Assembly: GCA_947625305.1 (NCBI GenBank)
Contig: CANQNW010000008.1
Location: 1 to 64,000, forward strand
From: Candidatus Gastranaerophilales bacterium
GTDB lineage: Bacteria; Cyanobacteriota; Vampirovibrionia; Gastranaerophilales; Gastranaerophilaceae
Length of the DNA stretch: 64,000 nt
Direction: 5' to 3'
Shown piece by piece: positions 1 to 8,526 of the stretch. The notes beneath the pieces were generated by a model. It made no database searches and was not told the DNA's origin. It saw only the letters and a program-made list of their open reading frames with translations. Made by a program: the position numbers and the translations under genes. Position 1 is the first letter of the stretch; every line of letters begins with the position of its first letter.

Positions 1-312
1 CAGCCTACAGATCCGACAGACACACAGCCTACAGATCCGACAGACACACAGCCTACAGATCCGACAGACACACAGCCGACAGATCCGACAGACACACAGC
101 CTACAGATCCGACAGACACACAGCCTACAGATCCGACAGACACGCAGCCTACAGATCCGACAGACACGCAGCCGACAGATCCGACAGACACACAGCCTAC
201 AGATCCGACAGACACACAGCCTACAGATCCGACAGACACACAGCCTACAGATCCGACGGATACGCAGCCTACAGATCCAACAGACACACAACCTACAGAG
301 CCGACGGATACT
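1..312 (+). repeat. 24-bp coding tandem repeats
   Basis: Twelve head-to-tail 24-bp units occupy 1-288, each encoding QPTDPTDT, followed by one variant unit at 289-312. Copies differ only at scattered positions, mostly third codon bases (cct/ccg, aca/acg), which suggests recent expansion. The array probably continues upstream of the window. Confidence 0.9.
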
Positions 313-1377
313 GAACCTACAGAACCTACACATGATGAACCGGAACCGACATTAGATCCTACAGATGTAGATACTGAGCCGACGGATCCGACTGACACGG
401 AACCAACAACTCCATCAGATACAGAACCAACGGATACAGAACCTGATATTCCTTCAAACCCGACAGGTGAAGATATTCCGCCTGAAGACCCGACAGATAC
501 GGAACCAACAACTCCGACTGACACGGAACCAACAACTCCGACAGATACGGAACCAACAACTCCGACAGATACGGAGCCAACAACTCCGACTGACACGGAA
601 CCAACAACTCCATCAGATACAGAACCAACGGATACAGAACCTGATATTCCTTCAAACCCGACAGGTGAAGATATTCCGCCTGAAGACCCAACAGACACGG
701 AACCAACAACTCCGACTGACACGGAACCAACAACTCCGTCAGAAACAGAGCCTACAACACCGACGGATACAGAACCAACAACTCCATCTGATACAGAACC
801 AACGGATTGTCCGGATGAACCTACAGAACCTACTGATAAAGAAGATGAACCGGGACTAGGCGATGATGATACTGTACCTTCAACTCCATCAGATTCTGAG
901 CCTACAGTTCCATCTGATACAGAACCAACAACCCCATCTGATACAGAACCATCAACTCCATCAGATACGGAACCAACGGATTGTCCTGATGAACCGACAG
1001 AACCTACGGATAAAGAAGAAGAACCGGGATTAGATGATGAAGAACCTTCTCCGTCAGATGAACCTGCACCTTCTGACGAACCTGCACCTTCTGATGAACC
1101 TAATCCTTCTGATGAACCTGATCCTTCAGACGAACCATGTCCTGATGAACCAACTGAACCTACGGATAAAGAAGAAGAACCCGGATTGGATTCTATAATA
1201 GAACCAGGAAATACATATGTAACTAGAAATCAACAGAATAATAACACGACACAAGTAAGTCGTTCGGAAACTGAAGTTAAGCCAAAATCAATAGCAGGTA
1301 AATTAGGTTCTTTATTAATCGAAAAATTGGCAGTCAAAAATAATAAAGAACAAAAAGGCTTAAATTACAGAGCATAA
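1..1377 (+). CDS. Pro/Thr/Asp-rich tandem-repeat protein, C-terminal part
   Basis: The frame is open from the first base to a TAA at 1375-1377, so the 5' end lies outside the window. The visible 458 residues are almost wholly low-complexity: twelve copies of an 8-residue unit QPTDPTDT, then EPTTPTDT/EPTTPSDT units, then three copies of a CPDEPTEPTDKE-type block. The last ~65 residues are ordinary sequence, Lys-rich and ending NYRA. No LPXTG anchor or membrane segment is visible at the C-terminus. A Pro/Thr/Asp/Glu-rich extended rod suggests a surface or stalk region, but that is inference. Function unknown. The repeats make copy-number change and mis-assembly likely. Confidence 0.8.
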   Translation, partial: QPTDPTDTQPTDPTDTQPTDPTDTQPTDPTDTQPTDPTDTQPTDPTDTQPTDPTDTQPTDPTDTQPTDPTDTQPTDPTDTQPTDPTDTQPTDPTDTQPTEPTDTEPTEPTHDEPEPTLDPTDVDTEPTDPTDTEPTTPSDTEPTDTEPDIPSNPTGEDIPPEDPTDTEPTTPTDTEPTTPTDTEPTTPTDTEPTTPTDTEPTTPSDTEPTDTEPDIPSNPTGEDIPPEDPTDTEPTTPTDTEPTTPSETEPTTPTDTEPTTPSDTEPTDCPDEPTEPTDKEDEPGLGDDDTVPSTPSDSEPTVPSDTEPTTPSDTEPSTPSDTEPTDCPDEPTEPTDKEEEPGLDDEEPSPSDEPAPSDEPAPSDEPNPSDEPDPSDEPCPDEPTEPTDKEEEPGLDSIIEPGNTYVTRNQQNNNTTQVSRSETEVKPKSIAGKLGSLLIEKLAVKNNKEQKGLNYRA

Positions 1378-1393
1378 AAATATAATAAATTAA

Positions 1394-1430
1394 AAGATAG
1401 AATGAATAATTATTCATTCTATCTTTTTTT
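1394..1430 (+). terminator. Rho-independent terminator
   Basis: A perfect 32-base palindrome (1394-1425; arms AAGATAGAATGAATAA and its complement) is followed by a T-run, 16 bases after the stop of the repeat protein. It lies between two convergent genes. Confidence 0.85.
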
Positions 1431-1445
1431 ATATAAAAAATAAAA

Positions 1446-2786
1446 TTATTTGTTTTTAAATTGATCTAATATATCTCTCCAAGATTCTCTATATTTAAAA
1501 TTTTCACCTAAAGATTCTATTAAAACCCCAGCATGGTGAATCATTGGTATTAATTTATCTGCTTTTATCGTTACGGGTTTATCAATATTATCATCTGTAT
1601 CGTTACAAATAAAGTAACCAATGCCGTCTTTATCTTCTTTATAGTCTACAATAGTCATTTCATGCCCGCCTTCAACTTTATTGTTTTCAATAAAGGTAAT
1701 ACCGACAATTACATTTTGACCAAGTTCAAGGGTTTTTAAAATTTGCTGCTTAACTTCGTTTTGTTCTGCAAAATAGCCTTGCAAATATCCTTCTTCATTA
1801 AGATTTTGGTATACTACTGAGGCTTTAGGTCTGTCAAAAACAACATTTTCAACAAAATCTTTTTCGCTTTCAGTTAATCCCGCAGTATCTTGATTAAATT
1901 CTGTTTGTGCTCTTTCATCTGTCATCGCATCATATGTGTGCTGTGAACCTAAATTTAAAAGAGCAGATTGAATTAATACATCAATACAAGATCTTTCACC
2001 GGGGTCTTTATAAGAAGTTTGAACTCTTGCTCTGACTATTGCGTTTCTGTCAGGTTTTATTCTAACTATAACATCATCCCAGTTGTTTAATATTTTATGT
2101 TCTGTTTTAAAATCTTTAAGAGCTTTCATCGCCGAAATATAGTTATAGTCTATTGATGACATTTTAACGGTTCTATCTACAGAGTAGTTTTTACCGCTTA
2201 ATCCGTTAGCAAATCTTACAAATTCTGCAGGCGATTTACTTGCTAAATTAAATTCCATGCTTGCAACTACACAGCAGGAGGAACTTACATTTAATGCTTT
2301 TTGGGGTAGAGGTCTGCCGGTTTCATTTTCAATCTGTTTTGCTACATTATTTGGAATATCCCCGAATTTTTGAGTAATTACAAACGGATTATCCAGAGCT
2401 TTTAATACTTCAGAAAGAATTTGATTCGTATCTAACCCAATAATTCTCGGTTCTGTTGCTATTTTGTACAGATTTTCCAAAACGGTGGAACCGTCATTTG
2501 AGTTATTATTTGCAAGAATTCCGCTTTCTGAAAGTTTTCTCAATACAAGTTGAGATTCCTTGTTTAAAAATGATTTGACGGTATTGTATTGCTGCTGAGG
2601 TGAAGGTATTGATTTTTTATCTTTTTTTCCGAATGAAGGATAGTATGCTAAAACATTTTTGCTTGTTACTCGTTTTAAATTTTGAGGCACAGAGTGAACT
2701 TGCGGATTTTGCACCGTTACTTTGTTTATATTATTTCCCTTATGATTTATTGTAGGAAAATTATTAAATTTTTGAATATTTAACAT
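1446..2786 (-). CDS. Uncharacterised protein with papain-like/C39-like Cys-His-Asn arrangement
   Basis: This 446-residue protein is not assigned to a named family here. A cysteine pair (C171-C172) starts a hydrophobic helix-like stretch (CCVVASMEFNLA). H375 lies in GGHEMTIVDYKED, and an Asn/Asp follows ~20 residues later in YFICNDTDDN. This Cys...His...Asn/Asp order and spacing resembles papain-like and C39-like cysteine peptidases, so a peptidase or related hydrolase is an inference. The first ~60 residues (polar, Asn-rich, no membrane helix) resemble the N-termini of other uncharacterised proteins in this window. It lies downstream of, and on the same strand as, the radical SAM gene at 2877-3842, with a 90-bp gap. 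Confidence 0.6.
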   Translation of the reverse strand: MLNIQKFNNFPTINHKGNNINKVTVQNPQVHSVPQNLKRVTSKNVLAYYPSFGKKDKKSIPSPQQQYNTVKSFLNKESQLVLRKLSESGILANNNSNDGSTVLENLYKIATEPRIIGLDTNQILSEVLKALDNPFVITQKFGDIPNNVAKQIENETGRPLPQKALNVSSSCCVVASMEFNLASKSPAEFVRFANGLSGKNYSVDRTVKMSSIDYNYISAMKALKDFKTEHKILNNWDDVIVRIKPDRNAIVRARVQTSYKDPGERSCIDVLIQSALLNLGSQHTYDAMTDERAQTEFNQDTAGLTESEKDFVENVVFDRPKASVVYQNLNEEGYLQGYFAEQNEVKQQILKTLELGQNVIVGITFIENNKVEGGHEMTIVDYKEDKDGIGYFICNDTDDNIDKPVTIKADKLIPMIHHAGVLIESLGENFKYRESWRDILDQFKNK

Positions 2787-2876
2787 AGCAATACTAATAC
2801 CTTCTTATATATAAAAAAAAGTTTATGAAAAAAATTGCCATAAAATATTAATATTATTGTATAAATTTACAATATA

Positions 2877-3842
2877 TTATAAATAATTTTTACCTTCTTT
2901 TAAGCCTAAAGCTCTGTCGTAGAGTTCTACTCTCATGTTATTCGCATTGCCTTTATCTATAACGTAATTAACTAAATCTAAGTAATATGAAGAAATCGTA
3001 GTACGGTTTGTTTTATACCATACATCTTCGATATCCAATGCCAGCCATTTCCCTCCGCAGTCAATTACAGAGTTTATCCATAAATCAATTTCTTTTCTGT
3101 TGTCATTAACATTAGGAATAATTATATATTTTGAAGTCATAAGACCATTGTTGGCTTGATTTGCTAATGCGTATCTTTTCATATTTTCAAGCACTTTTTT
3201 ATATGCATTAACCCTTTTAATTTGTTTGTATGTTTTTTCACAGCCCGAATCTATTGAAATTACTACGTTTAATACACCTTTTTTAATTGCCTCCTCCATT
3301 GCAGGCGAATGTTTAATTCCTGAAGAATGTATCCTTATATTTTTAAAATTATTAGAAGATAAAAGTTTAATTATATCCTCAAACTCAGGTGCAATGGTCG
3401 GTTCACCGCCGCCAAAAGCTATTTCTCCTCCCGGTCTTAGTATATTTTTTTCTATCATATCTTTTAAAACAGGTACGGAATTATATGGTTTGATTTTCTC
3501 AAAAAGCTTTCTGTGTTGAACTTCATAGCAGTATGTACAATTACTGTTGCATGCAATCCAATAATTAAATTGAAGATAATTTATATAATCTTCTTCATCC
3601 CATTCTTTTTCCTCCAGAAAAACGCACCCTGTACAATTTGGAGTTAGAATGCCGTTTCTGTGGTTTTGCCTGTATATTCTTTTCTTTTCAAATAATTCAT
3701 TCCAGTCAATGGGTTCACCGGAGTATTCATTCTCTAAAGTTATGTGTCCGCCTCCGCTGTGACAGGTAAAACAACAAGTTTCAAGTCTTGTATGTTCAAA
3801 ATCCATTCCGTGCTCTATATATCTGCAGCTTAAATATTTCAT
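2877..3842 (-). CDS. Radical SAM protein with N-terminal SPASM-like cysteine domain (paralog 1)
   Basis: The radical SAM cluster motif is CX3CX2C at C98, C102, C105 (CNSNCTYC). A GGGEP motif for SAM binding lies at 144-148. Before the core is a ~95-residue domain with conserved cysteines C6, C23, C24, C27, C70 and C73, an EHG motif and a W-x2-LF motif. The C...CC...CxxC pattern recalls a SPASM auxiliary-cluster domain, but it sits N-terminal to the core instead of C-terminal. Three more paralogs lie divergently next to it. The substrate is unknown; SPASM-type enzymes often modify peptides or act as anaerobic sulfatase maturases, but no partner is recognisable nearby. Confidence 0.8.
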   Translation of the reverse strand: MKYLSCRYIEHGMDFEHTRLETCCFTCHSGGGHITLENEYSGEPIDWNELFEKKRIYRQNHRNGILTPNCTGCVFLEEKEWDEEDYINYLQFNYWIACNSNCTYCYEVQHRKLFEKIKPYNSVPVLKDMIEKNILRPGGEIAFGGGEPTIAPEFEDIIKLLSSNNFKNIRIHSSGIKHSPAMEEAIKKGVLNVVISIDSGCEKTYKQIKRVNAYKKVLENMKRYALANQANNGLMTSKYIIIPNVNDNRKEIDLWINSVIDCGGKWLALDIEDVWYKTNRTTISSYYLDLVNYVIDKGNANNMRVELYDRALGLKEGKNYL

Positions 3843-3920
3843 TCTTTATTCCAATCTGTTACATATTAAATTAACATCTTAGCATTTTATAGTCAAGAAT
3901 GCTAAGAATTACTAAATTTT

Positions 3921-3950
3921 TTGTGCTTGTTTCTGTGTTAATGTTATAAT
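3921..3950 (+). promoter_or_regulatory. Predicted sigma-70 promoter for the radical SAM paralogs
   Basis: TTGTGC at 3921-3926 and TATAAT at 3945-3950 are separated by 18 bases, upstream of the TTG start at 3984. The start has an AGGA-type ribosome-binding site at about 3973. Confidence 0.55.
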
Positions 3951-3983
3951 ATTCTTGTTTAAAAGTATAGACAGGATAGTGCA

Positions 3984-4955
3984 TTGAAATATACAAGCTG
4001 TATTCATTTAGAACATGGAATTACTTTTTTTTCTAATTCTGTTCAGATATGTTGTATTAGCTCTCACCCGGGCGGCGGAAATATTCTGCAAATTGAAAAT
4101 TATCACGGCGAGCCTATTAATTGGGAGGATATTTTTTCTAAACGTTCCATAATGCGTGAAAATATAAAAAACGGTATTATTCCGGATAAGTGTCAGGGCT
4201 GTTATTATCTTAAAGAAGGTGATTGGAACAGCGAAAACTATTTTGATGAAGTATTAATCGGACACTTTACTCATTGTAATTGTAATTGTATTTATTGTTA
4301 TACGGAAAAGGATAAAAAGTTTTTTAACCAAAATAAAACTTATAATGTGTACCCGATAATAAAGGATATGATTGATAAAGGTATTTTATCTAAAAATTCT
4401 ACAATTACATTTGGCGGGGGTGAACCTACTATTTTAAAAGAGTTTGAAGAACTTGTATATATGCTCCTTGATTATGATGTTTATAATATCAGAATTCACT
4501 CTGACGGGATTAAATATTCTTCTGCAATTGAAAAAGGGCTAAAATTAGGTAAAATAACTTTAATTACATCAATTGATTCGGGCTCAAAGGAAGTTTACCA
4601 AAAGATAAAACAAGTTCAATGTTATGATCAGGTATGGAAAAACCTTGCTAATTACGCAAAAACTAAAAACGGATTAATAAGGACTAAATTTGTACTTATT
4701 CCGGGGGTAAACGATAGTTTGGCTGAAGTTAAAAATTGGCTTAAACAAACTTATGAGGCAGGAATTACAGATGTTGCTTTTGATATTGAGGACAATTGGT
4801 TTAAAGAACACAGAAATAATATTCCTCAATATGTCTATGTTATTTGTGATTTCGTTTTTGAATGCTACAGACAATATAATATTAAAACCTGTGAGTTGTA
4901 TGAAAGAGCATCTAACTTAAAAATTGACCGAGAAAACAGATTAAAAATTCATTAG
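3984..4955 (+). CDS. Radical SAM protein with N-terminal SPASM-like cysteine domain (paralog 2)
   Basis: This 323-residue paralog of the divergent neighbour starts at TTG, chosen because the resulting N-terminus (MKYTSC) aligns with paralog 1 (MKYLSC) and an AGGA site precedes it. The N-terminal cysteines C6, C23, C24, C70, C73 and the EHG motif are kept. The radical SAM cysteines are C98, C102, C105 and GGGEP is at 144-148. It is the first gene of a tight three-gene run; the gap to the next gene is 9 bases. It probably binds two iron-sulfur clusters. Substrate unknown. Confidence 0.8.
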   Translation: MKYTSCIHLEHGITFFSNSVQICCISSHPGGGNILQIENYHGEPINWEDIFSKRSIMRENIKNGIIPDKCQGCYYLKEGDWNSENYFDEVLIGHFTHCNCNCIYCYTEKDKKFFNQNKTYNVYPIIKDMIDKGILSKNSTITFGGGEPTILKEFEELVYMLLDYDVYNIRIHSDGIKYSSAIEKGLKLGKITLITSIDSGSKEVYQKIKQVQCYDQVWKNLANYAKTKNGLIRTKFVLIPGVNDSLAEVKNWLKQTYEAGITDVAFDIEDNWFKEHRNNIPQYVYVICDFVFECYRQYNIKTCELYERASNLKIDRENRLKIH

Positions 4956-4964
4956 GATATTAAT

Positions 4965-5966
4965 ATGTTATTTCAATCAAAACAAAAATTAAATACTTCT
5001 TGCCGTTATGTTAATGGCGGGTTGATTTTTACCGCAGATAATAAAATAACAATTTGTGATAAATCTTCTGATATATTATCAAATGAACTTATTATTTATG
5101 ATAAATTTAACGGAATTAATTTTGATGCAGCTGAGTTAAAGGCAAAGCTTGAAGAATTAAAATATAATTATTCAAACCGGTTTGATAAAAAAGAATGTCT
5201 TAATTGTTATAATTTTGAAAATATTAAAAGCAAAGAGCAAATACCTTTAAATTTTATAGAATTAAATCATTGGAAGTCTTGTTTTTTAAATTGTAAATAT
5301 TGTAATTATGCAAAAACAGATGATTTATCTACAGTAAGTCATTATGATGTAACACCGATTATTCAGGATATGCTTGATAAAAATCTTATAAACAAGCAGA
5401 CAAAAATAATTATCGGCTGCGGAGATGCGCTTTTACATCCTGAATTTGATAAATTAATGTATTTCTTTATAAATAACGATATGAAGGATATTGATATATA
5501 TACTCCTCTTCAAAGATACTGCCATTCTATAGCTGAAGCGATAGATAAAAAAATAGCAAGATTATTTGTTTCTTTTGATTCTGCGTGCCCTTATATTTAT
5601 CAATCGGTTAAAGGATATAATAAGTTTGATATTGCTGTTTCTAATTTAAAACGTTATTTAGAATTCAATGATAAATCTTCTAAAAGAATAATATTAACCT
5701 ATAAGCTTGTAAAGGGTGTAAATGATAATAAAAAAGAAATTCTTGACTGGTTTATGATGTCAAGAGGATTAGGGATTAAAAAACTTTTTGTTGATATTGA
5801 GCAAAATTGGTATGATGAATTAATAAATTCATCTGACGAAAATTTAAACCAATTGATAATTTTCATAAAAGAACTTTCACTCCTGAATAATTATGATATT
5901 GAGTTTTCGTTGAAACTGAACAAACTTTTTAAGCAAATAGAAAAGGATACTAATGTTTGTATTTAA
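4965..5966 (+). CDS. Divergent radical SAM paralog with altered GGEP motif (paralog 3)
   Basis: This 333-residue protein keeps the radical SAM cysteines C106, C110, C113 and equivalents of the N-terminal cysteines (C13, C31, C78, C81). It has lost the EHG motif, and the GGGEP motif is replaced by GCGDA at 151-155. The rest of the fold is recognisable (HYDVTPIIQDMLDK matches the neighbours' helix). It may be a regulatory or substrate-binding partner of paralogs 2 and 4, or an enzyme with altered SAM binding. It overlaps the next gene by 14 bases, so the two are probably translationally coupled. Confidence 0.75.
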   Translation: MLFQSKQKLNTSCRYVNGGLIFTADNKITICDKSSDILSNELIIYDKFNGINFDAAELKAKLEELKYNYSNRFDKKECLNCYNFENIKSKEQIPLNFIELNHWKSCFLNCKYCNYAKTDDLSTVSHYDVTPIIQDMLDKNLINKQTKIIIGCGDALLHPEFDKLMYFFINNDMKDIDIYTPLQRYCHSIAEAIDKKIARLFVSFDSACPYIYQSVKGYNKFDIAVSNLKRYLEFNDKSSKRIILTYKLVKGVNDNKKEILDWFMMSRGLGIKKLFVDIEQNWYDELINSSDENLNQLIIFIKELSLLNNYDIEFSLKLNKLFKQIEKDTNVCI

Positions 5967-6981
5967 TGAAAAATATGTAAGTAAAAAAGAAGGATATTAT
6001 TACAGCTGTCCTTGGATTGAACATGGGTTAGTTTTTTTTGAATACAAACTTGCTATGTGTTGTAACAGCGGGCATGAAAATGGCGGCAATACCATTGTAA
6101 GAAATAATTATACAGGGCAGAGGATTAATTGGGAACGAATTTTTAAGGTAAAAGATACTTACCGTAAATTTCATAAAAAAGGGAAAATTAATGTTAACTG
6201 TATTAATTGTCCGTATTTAACAGAAGAAAAATGGGAGGGTGAAAAATATATTAATAACCTGTATATCAGTCATTGGACACAGTGTAATTCCAAATGTATA
6301 TACTGTTATTCCGCTCAAAATCCTAATGAATTTATAAGTGATAAAACATATAACGTTTTTAATACAATAAGAGAAATGTATGAAAAAAATATACTTCGCC
6401 CGGGCGGACTTATCTCTTTCGGCGGCGGAGAGCCTACTTTATTAAATGAGTTTGAAGATTTAATTAATTACTTTTTAGACAATTATTTCTGGGGAATAAG
6501 GGTTCACACTTCAGGAATTAAATACAGCCCCGCTTTAGCCCGGGCAATTAATGAAATCAGAGGCTATGTAGTTGTTTCAGTTGATTCGGGAAGCAGAGAA
6601 ACCTTTAAAAAAATTAAGCAGGTTGATGCCTATGATAAAGTTCGTGACACAATAAGAAAGTATGCTCTTCAAACTAACTATTTAGGAAGATTTCTTATAA
6701 GTGCAAAATTCATCATAATCCCGGGGATTAATGATACTATTGAAGAAATTGAAAATTGGATGAAGGCTAATTATGATGCAGGGCTTTATACTACGGTAAT
6801 TGATATAGAAGAAAACTGGTATCTTAAAAACAGAGGAAATGTTCCGCCTCATATATTTAAGCTTATTGAATACGCAAGAAAACGCTCTAAACAACTTCAT
6901 ACAAATTTTGAACTGTATGAAAGAGTTCAAAATCTTATAAATGATAAAGTAGCAGAAAAGAAAAATAAATTACTTAAATAA
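5953..6981 (+). CDS. Radical SAM protein with N-terminal SPASM-like cysteine domain (paralog 4)
   Basis: This 342-residue paralog has N-terminal cysteines C19, C36, C37, C83, C86 with the EHG motif, radical SAM cysteines C111, C115, C118 (CNSKCIYC), and GGGEP at 157-161. It is about 13 residues longer at the N-terminus than paralogs 1 and 2. It is the last gene of the run and ends 2 bases before the convergent hydrolase gene. Four paralogs side by side suggest duplication followed by specialisation on related substrates. Chemistry and substrate are unknown. Confidence 0.8.
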   Translation: MFVFNEKYVSKKEGYYYSCPWIEHGLVFFEYKLAMCCNSGHENGGNTIVRNNYTGQRINWERIFKVKDTYRKFHKKGKINVNCINCPYLTEEKWEGEKYINNLYISHWTQCNSKCIYCYSAQNPNEFISDKTYNVFNTIREMYEKNILRPGGLISFGGGEPTLLNEFEDLINYFLDNYFWGIRVHTSGIKYSPALARAINEIRGYVVVSVDSGSRETFKKIKQVDAYDKVRDTIRKYALQTNYLGRFLISAKFIIIPGINDTIEEIENWMKANYDAGLYTTVIDIEENWYLKNRGNVPPHIFKLIEYARKRSKQLHTNFELYERVQNLINDKVAEKKNKLLK

Positions 6982-6982
6982 T

Positions 6983-7519
6983 TTATTTTATTATTGCTTG
7001 AACTTCTTTAAAATCAGGGTGTCTTGACGTTTTTAAAAGTTCAAAGATTACCATTTCATCTGTTACTATCTGGCTGTTTGCATGGATTAATCTTCTTAAT
7101 GCCGTTTCTTTATTTTCGTTATTTCTTGAGCCTGATGCATTTTTAACGACAAATACTTCATATCCGTTATTTAATAAGTCAAATGCCGTTTGAAGTACGC
7201 AGATATGTGTTTCTATTCCGAAAATTATAATATGTTTTTTTTGTTTTGTTTCAAGTTTTGATTTTATTTCATAAAATGCGCTAAATGCTGTTTTTTCAAT
7301 ATAATCAGCATTTGGTAATTCTGATTTTATTTCTTCTATCGTAGTGCCAAGGCCTTTTGGGTATTGTTCCGTTATAATTACGGGGATATTCAGTATTTTT
7401 GCAGTTTTTGCAAGTTTTATTGCGCTATCTTTAACAGAATTATCATTCAGCATTTTCACAAGTTTTTCTTGTATGTCTATTATTAAAAATAAGCAGTTCT
7501 CAGCATTTATTGTATTCAT
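6983..7519 (-). CDS. Isochorismatase-family cysteine hydrolase
   Basis: At 178 residues the size is usual for the family. The catalytic triad of the fold is visible as D15 (FLIIDIQ), K76 (YIEKTAFSA) and nucleophile C107 (ETHICV). The family includes isochorismatases, nicotinamidases and many enzymes of unknown substrate (YcaC-like). Nicotinamidase metal ligands are not evident, so a nicotinamidase is unlikely. A good ribosome-binding site (AAAGGAG) precedes the ATG. It converges on the radical SAM run and is divergent from the ldpA-like gene. Confidence 0.8.
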   Translation of the reverse strand: MNTINAENCLFLIIDIQEKLVKMLNDNSVKDSAIKLAKTAKILNIPVIITEQYPKGLGTTIEEIKSELPNADYIEKTAFSAFYEIKSKLETKQKKHIIIFGIETHICVLQTAFDLLNNGYEVFVVKNASGSRNNENKETALRRLIHANSQIVTDEMVIFELLKTSRHPDFKEVQAIIK

Positions 7520-7545
7520 TCTAAACTCCTTTTTATAATTTATTA

Positions 7546-7551
7546 TATAAT
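7546..7551 (+). promoter_or_regulatory. -10 element of a near-leaderless promoter (ldpA-like gene)
   Basis: TATAAT ends 9 bases before the ATG at 7561, with no ribosome-binding site between them. The transcript would start at or very near the start codon. Confidence 0.45.
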
Positions 7552-7560
7552 AACCATGTT

Positions 7561-8526
7561 ATGGAAAAGATAAAAAATATATTAAATTCGGGGAAAATAT
7601 TAAAATTAATCTGCGGGGCAGGCAATGAAAATTATAAGGAAATTGAAAAACTCTCTTTTGTGTTTGCCTCTGCAGGGTTTAATATGATTGATGTATCAGC
7701 TAAACTTGATGCGGTCAATAGCGCAAAATTAGGTATTAAAAGGGCAGGAAGGGAAAATGATGCTGCAATATGCGTTAGCGTAGGACTGGCAGATGATATA
7801 CATCTTAAAAAAGCAGTTATAAATATGCCCAAATGTACATCTTGCAGGGATTGTATTAATATTTGTCCTCAAAATGCAATATTTAATGAAGATAAAAAAA
7901 TATTAGTTGATGAAAAAAAATGTATCGGCTGTTCAAAGTGTCTATCTGAATGTTTAAACGGTGCAATTTTTATGGAGCACAAATATAAAGCACCTTATAC
8001 AATGCTCCTTCCCTTATTATCGGAAAATATTGACTGCGTTGAATATCATTGTTCCGTTAGTGATGAAGATATAATTCTTGATAATTGGAATAAGATTAAA
8101 TCCATATATAAAGGGTGTTTAAGTATTTGTTTGGACCGTTCTAAACTTGGGGATGATAAAATAATTTTACTTTTAAAAGAAATGATTAAAGATATTGATG
8201 ATATTATAATTCAGGCAGACGGCAAACCTATGAGTGGCGGTGCGGATGATTATAAATCTAACCTTCAGACGGTTGCTTTTGCGGAAATAATAAAAAATAA
8301 TAACCTGCCTGCCCGTGTAATACTTTCAGGCGGAACAAATTCAAAGACAACAAAGTTTGCTAAAGAATGTAATATCAGTGTTGACGGGGTAGCATTGGGC
8401 AGTTATGCAAGAAGACTTGTAAAAGAATATATATCATCAGATGATTTCTTTAGTGATGAAGTAAAACAGAAAAAAGCAATAAATATTGCAAAAAATCTTG
8501 CCGATGAATTAAAAAAATATCTTTAG
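7561..8526 (+). CDS. ldpA: LdpA-like iron-sulfur protein
   Basis: The N-terminus (KLICGAGNENYKEIEKLS, then FNMIDVSAKLDAV) and C-terminus (VILSGGTNSKTTKF, GVALGSYARRLV) match the cyanobacterial LdpA family. Two ferredoxin-type 4Fe-4S motifs lie near residues 92-103 (CTSCRDCINICP) and 121-132 (CIGCSKCLSEC). In Synechococcus, LdpA is a redox-sensing protein that feeds light and metabolic state into the circadian clock. No clock or photosynthesis gene is visible here, so it presumably has an older redox role. It overlaps the convergent next gene by 4 bases. The family call is from memory of conserved motifs. Confidence 0.75.
   Translation: MEKIKNILNSGKILKLICGAGNENYKEIEKLSFVFASAGFNMIDVSAKLDAVNSAKLGIKRAGRENDAAICVSVGLADDIHLKKAVINMPKCTSCRDCINICPQNAIFNEDKKILVDEKKCIGCSKCLSECLNGAIFMEHKYKAPYTMLLPLLSENIDCVEYHCSVSDEDIILDNWNKIKSIYKGCLSICLDRSKLGDDKIILLLKEMIKDIDDIIIQADGKPMSGGADDYKSNLQTVAFAEIIKNNNLPARVILSGGTNSKTTKFAKECNISVDGVALGSYARRLVKEYISSDDFFSDEVKQKKAINIAKNLADELKKYL

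Noticed and set aside
1-312. Regular repeats as a possible CRISPR array
   Set aside because: The units are contiguous, without spacers, and all in frame within one coding region.
359-859. Open frames on both strands inside the Pro/Thr/Asp repeat region
   Set aside because: They arise because a short repeat without stops is open in several frames; the plus-strand frame starting at base 1 continues in frame into the non-repetitive C-terminus.
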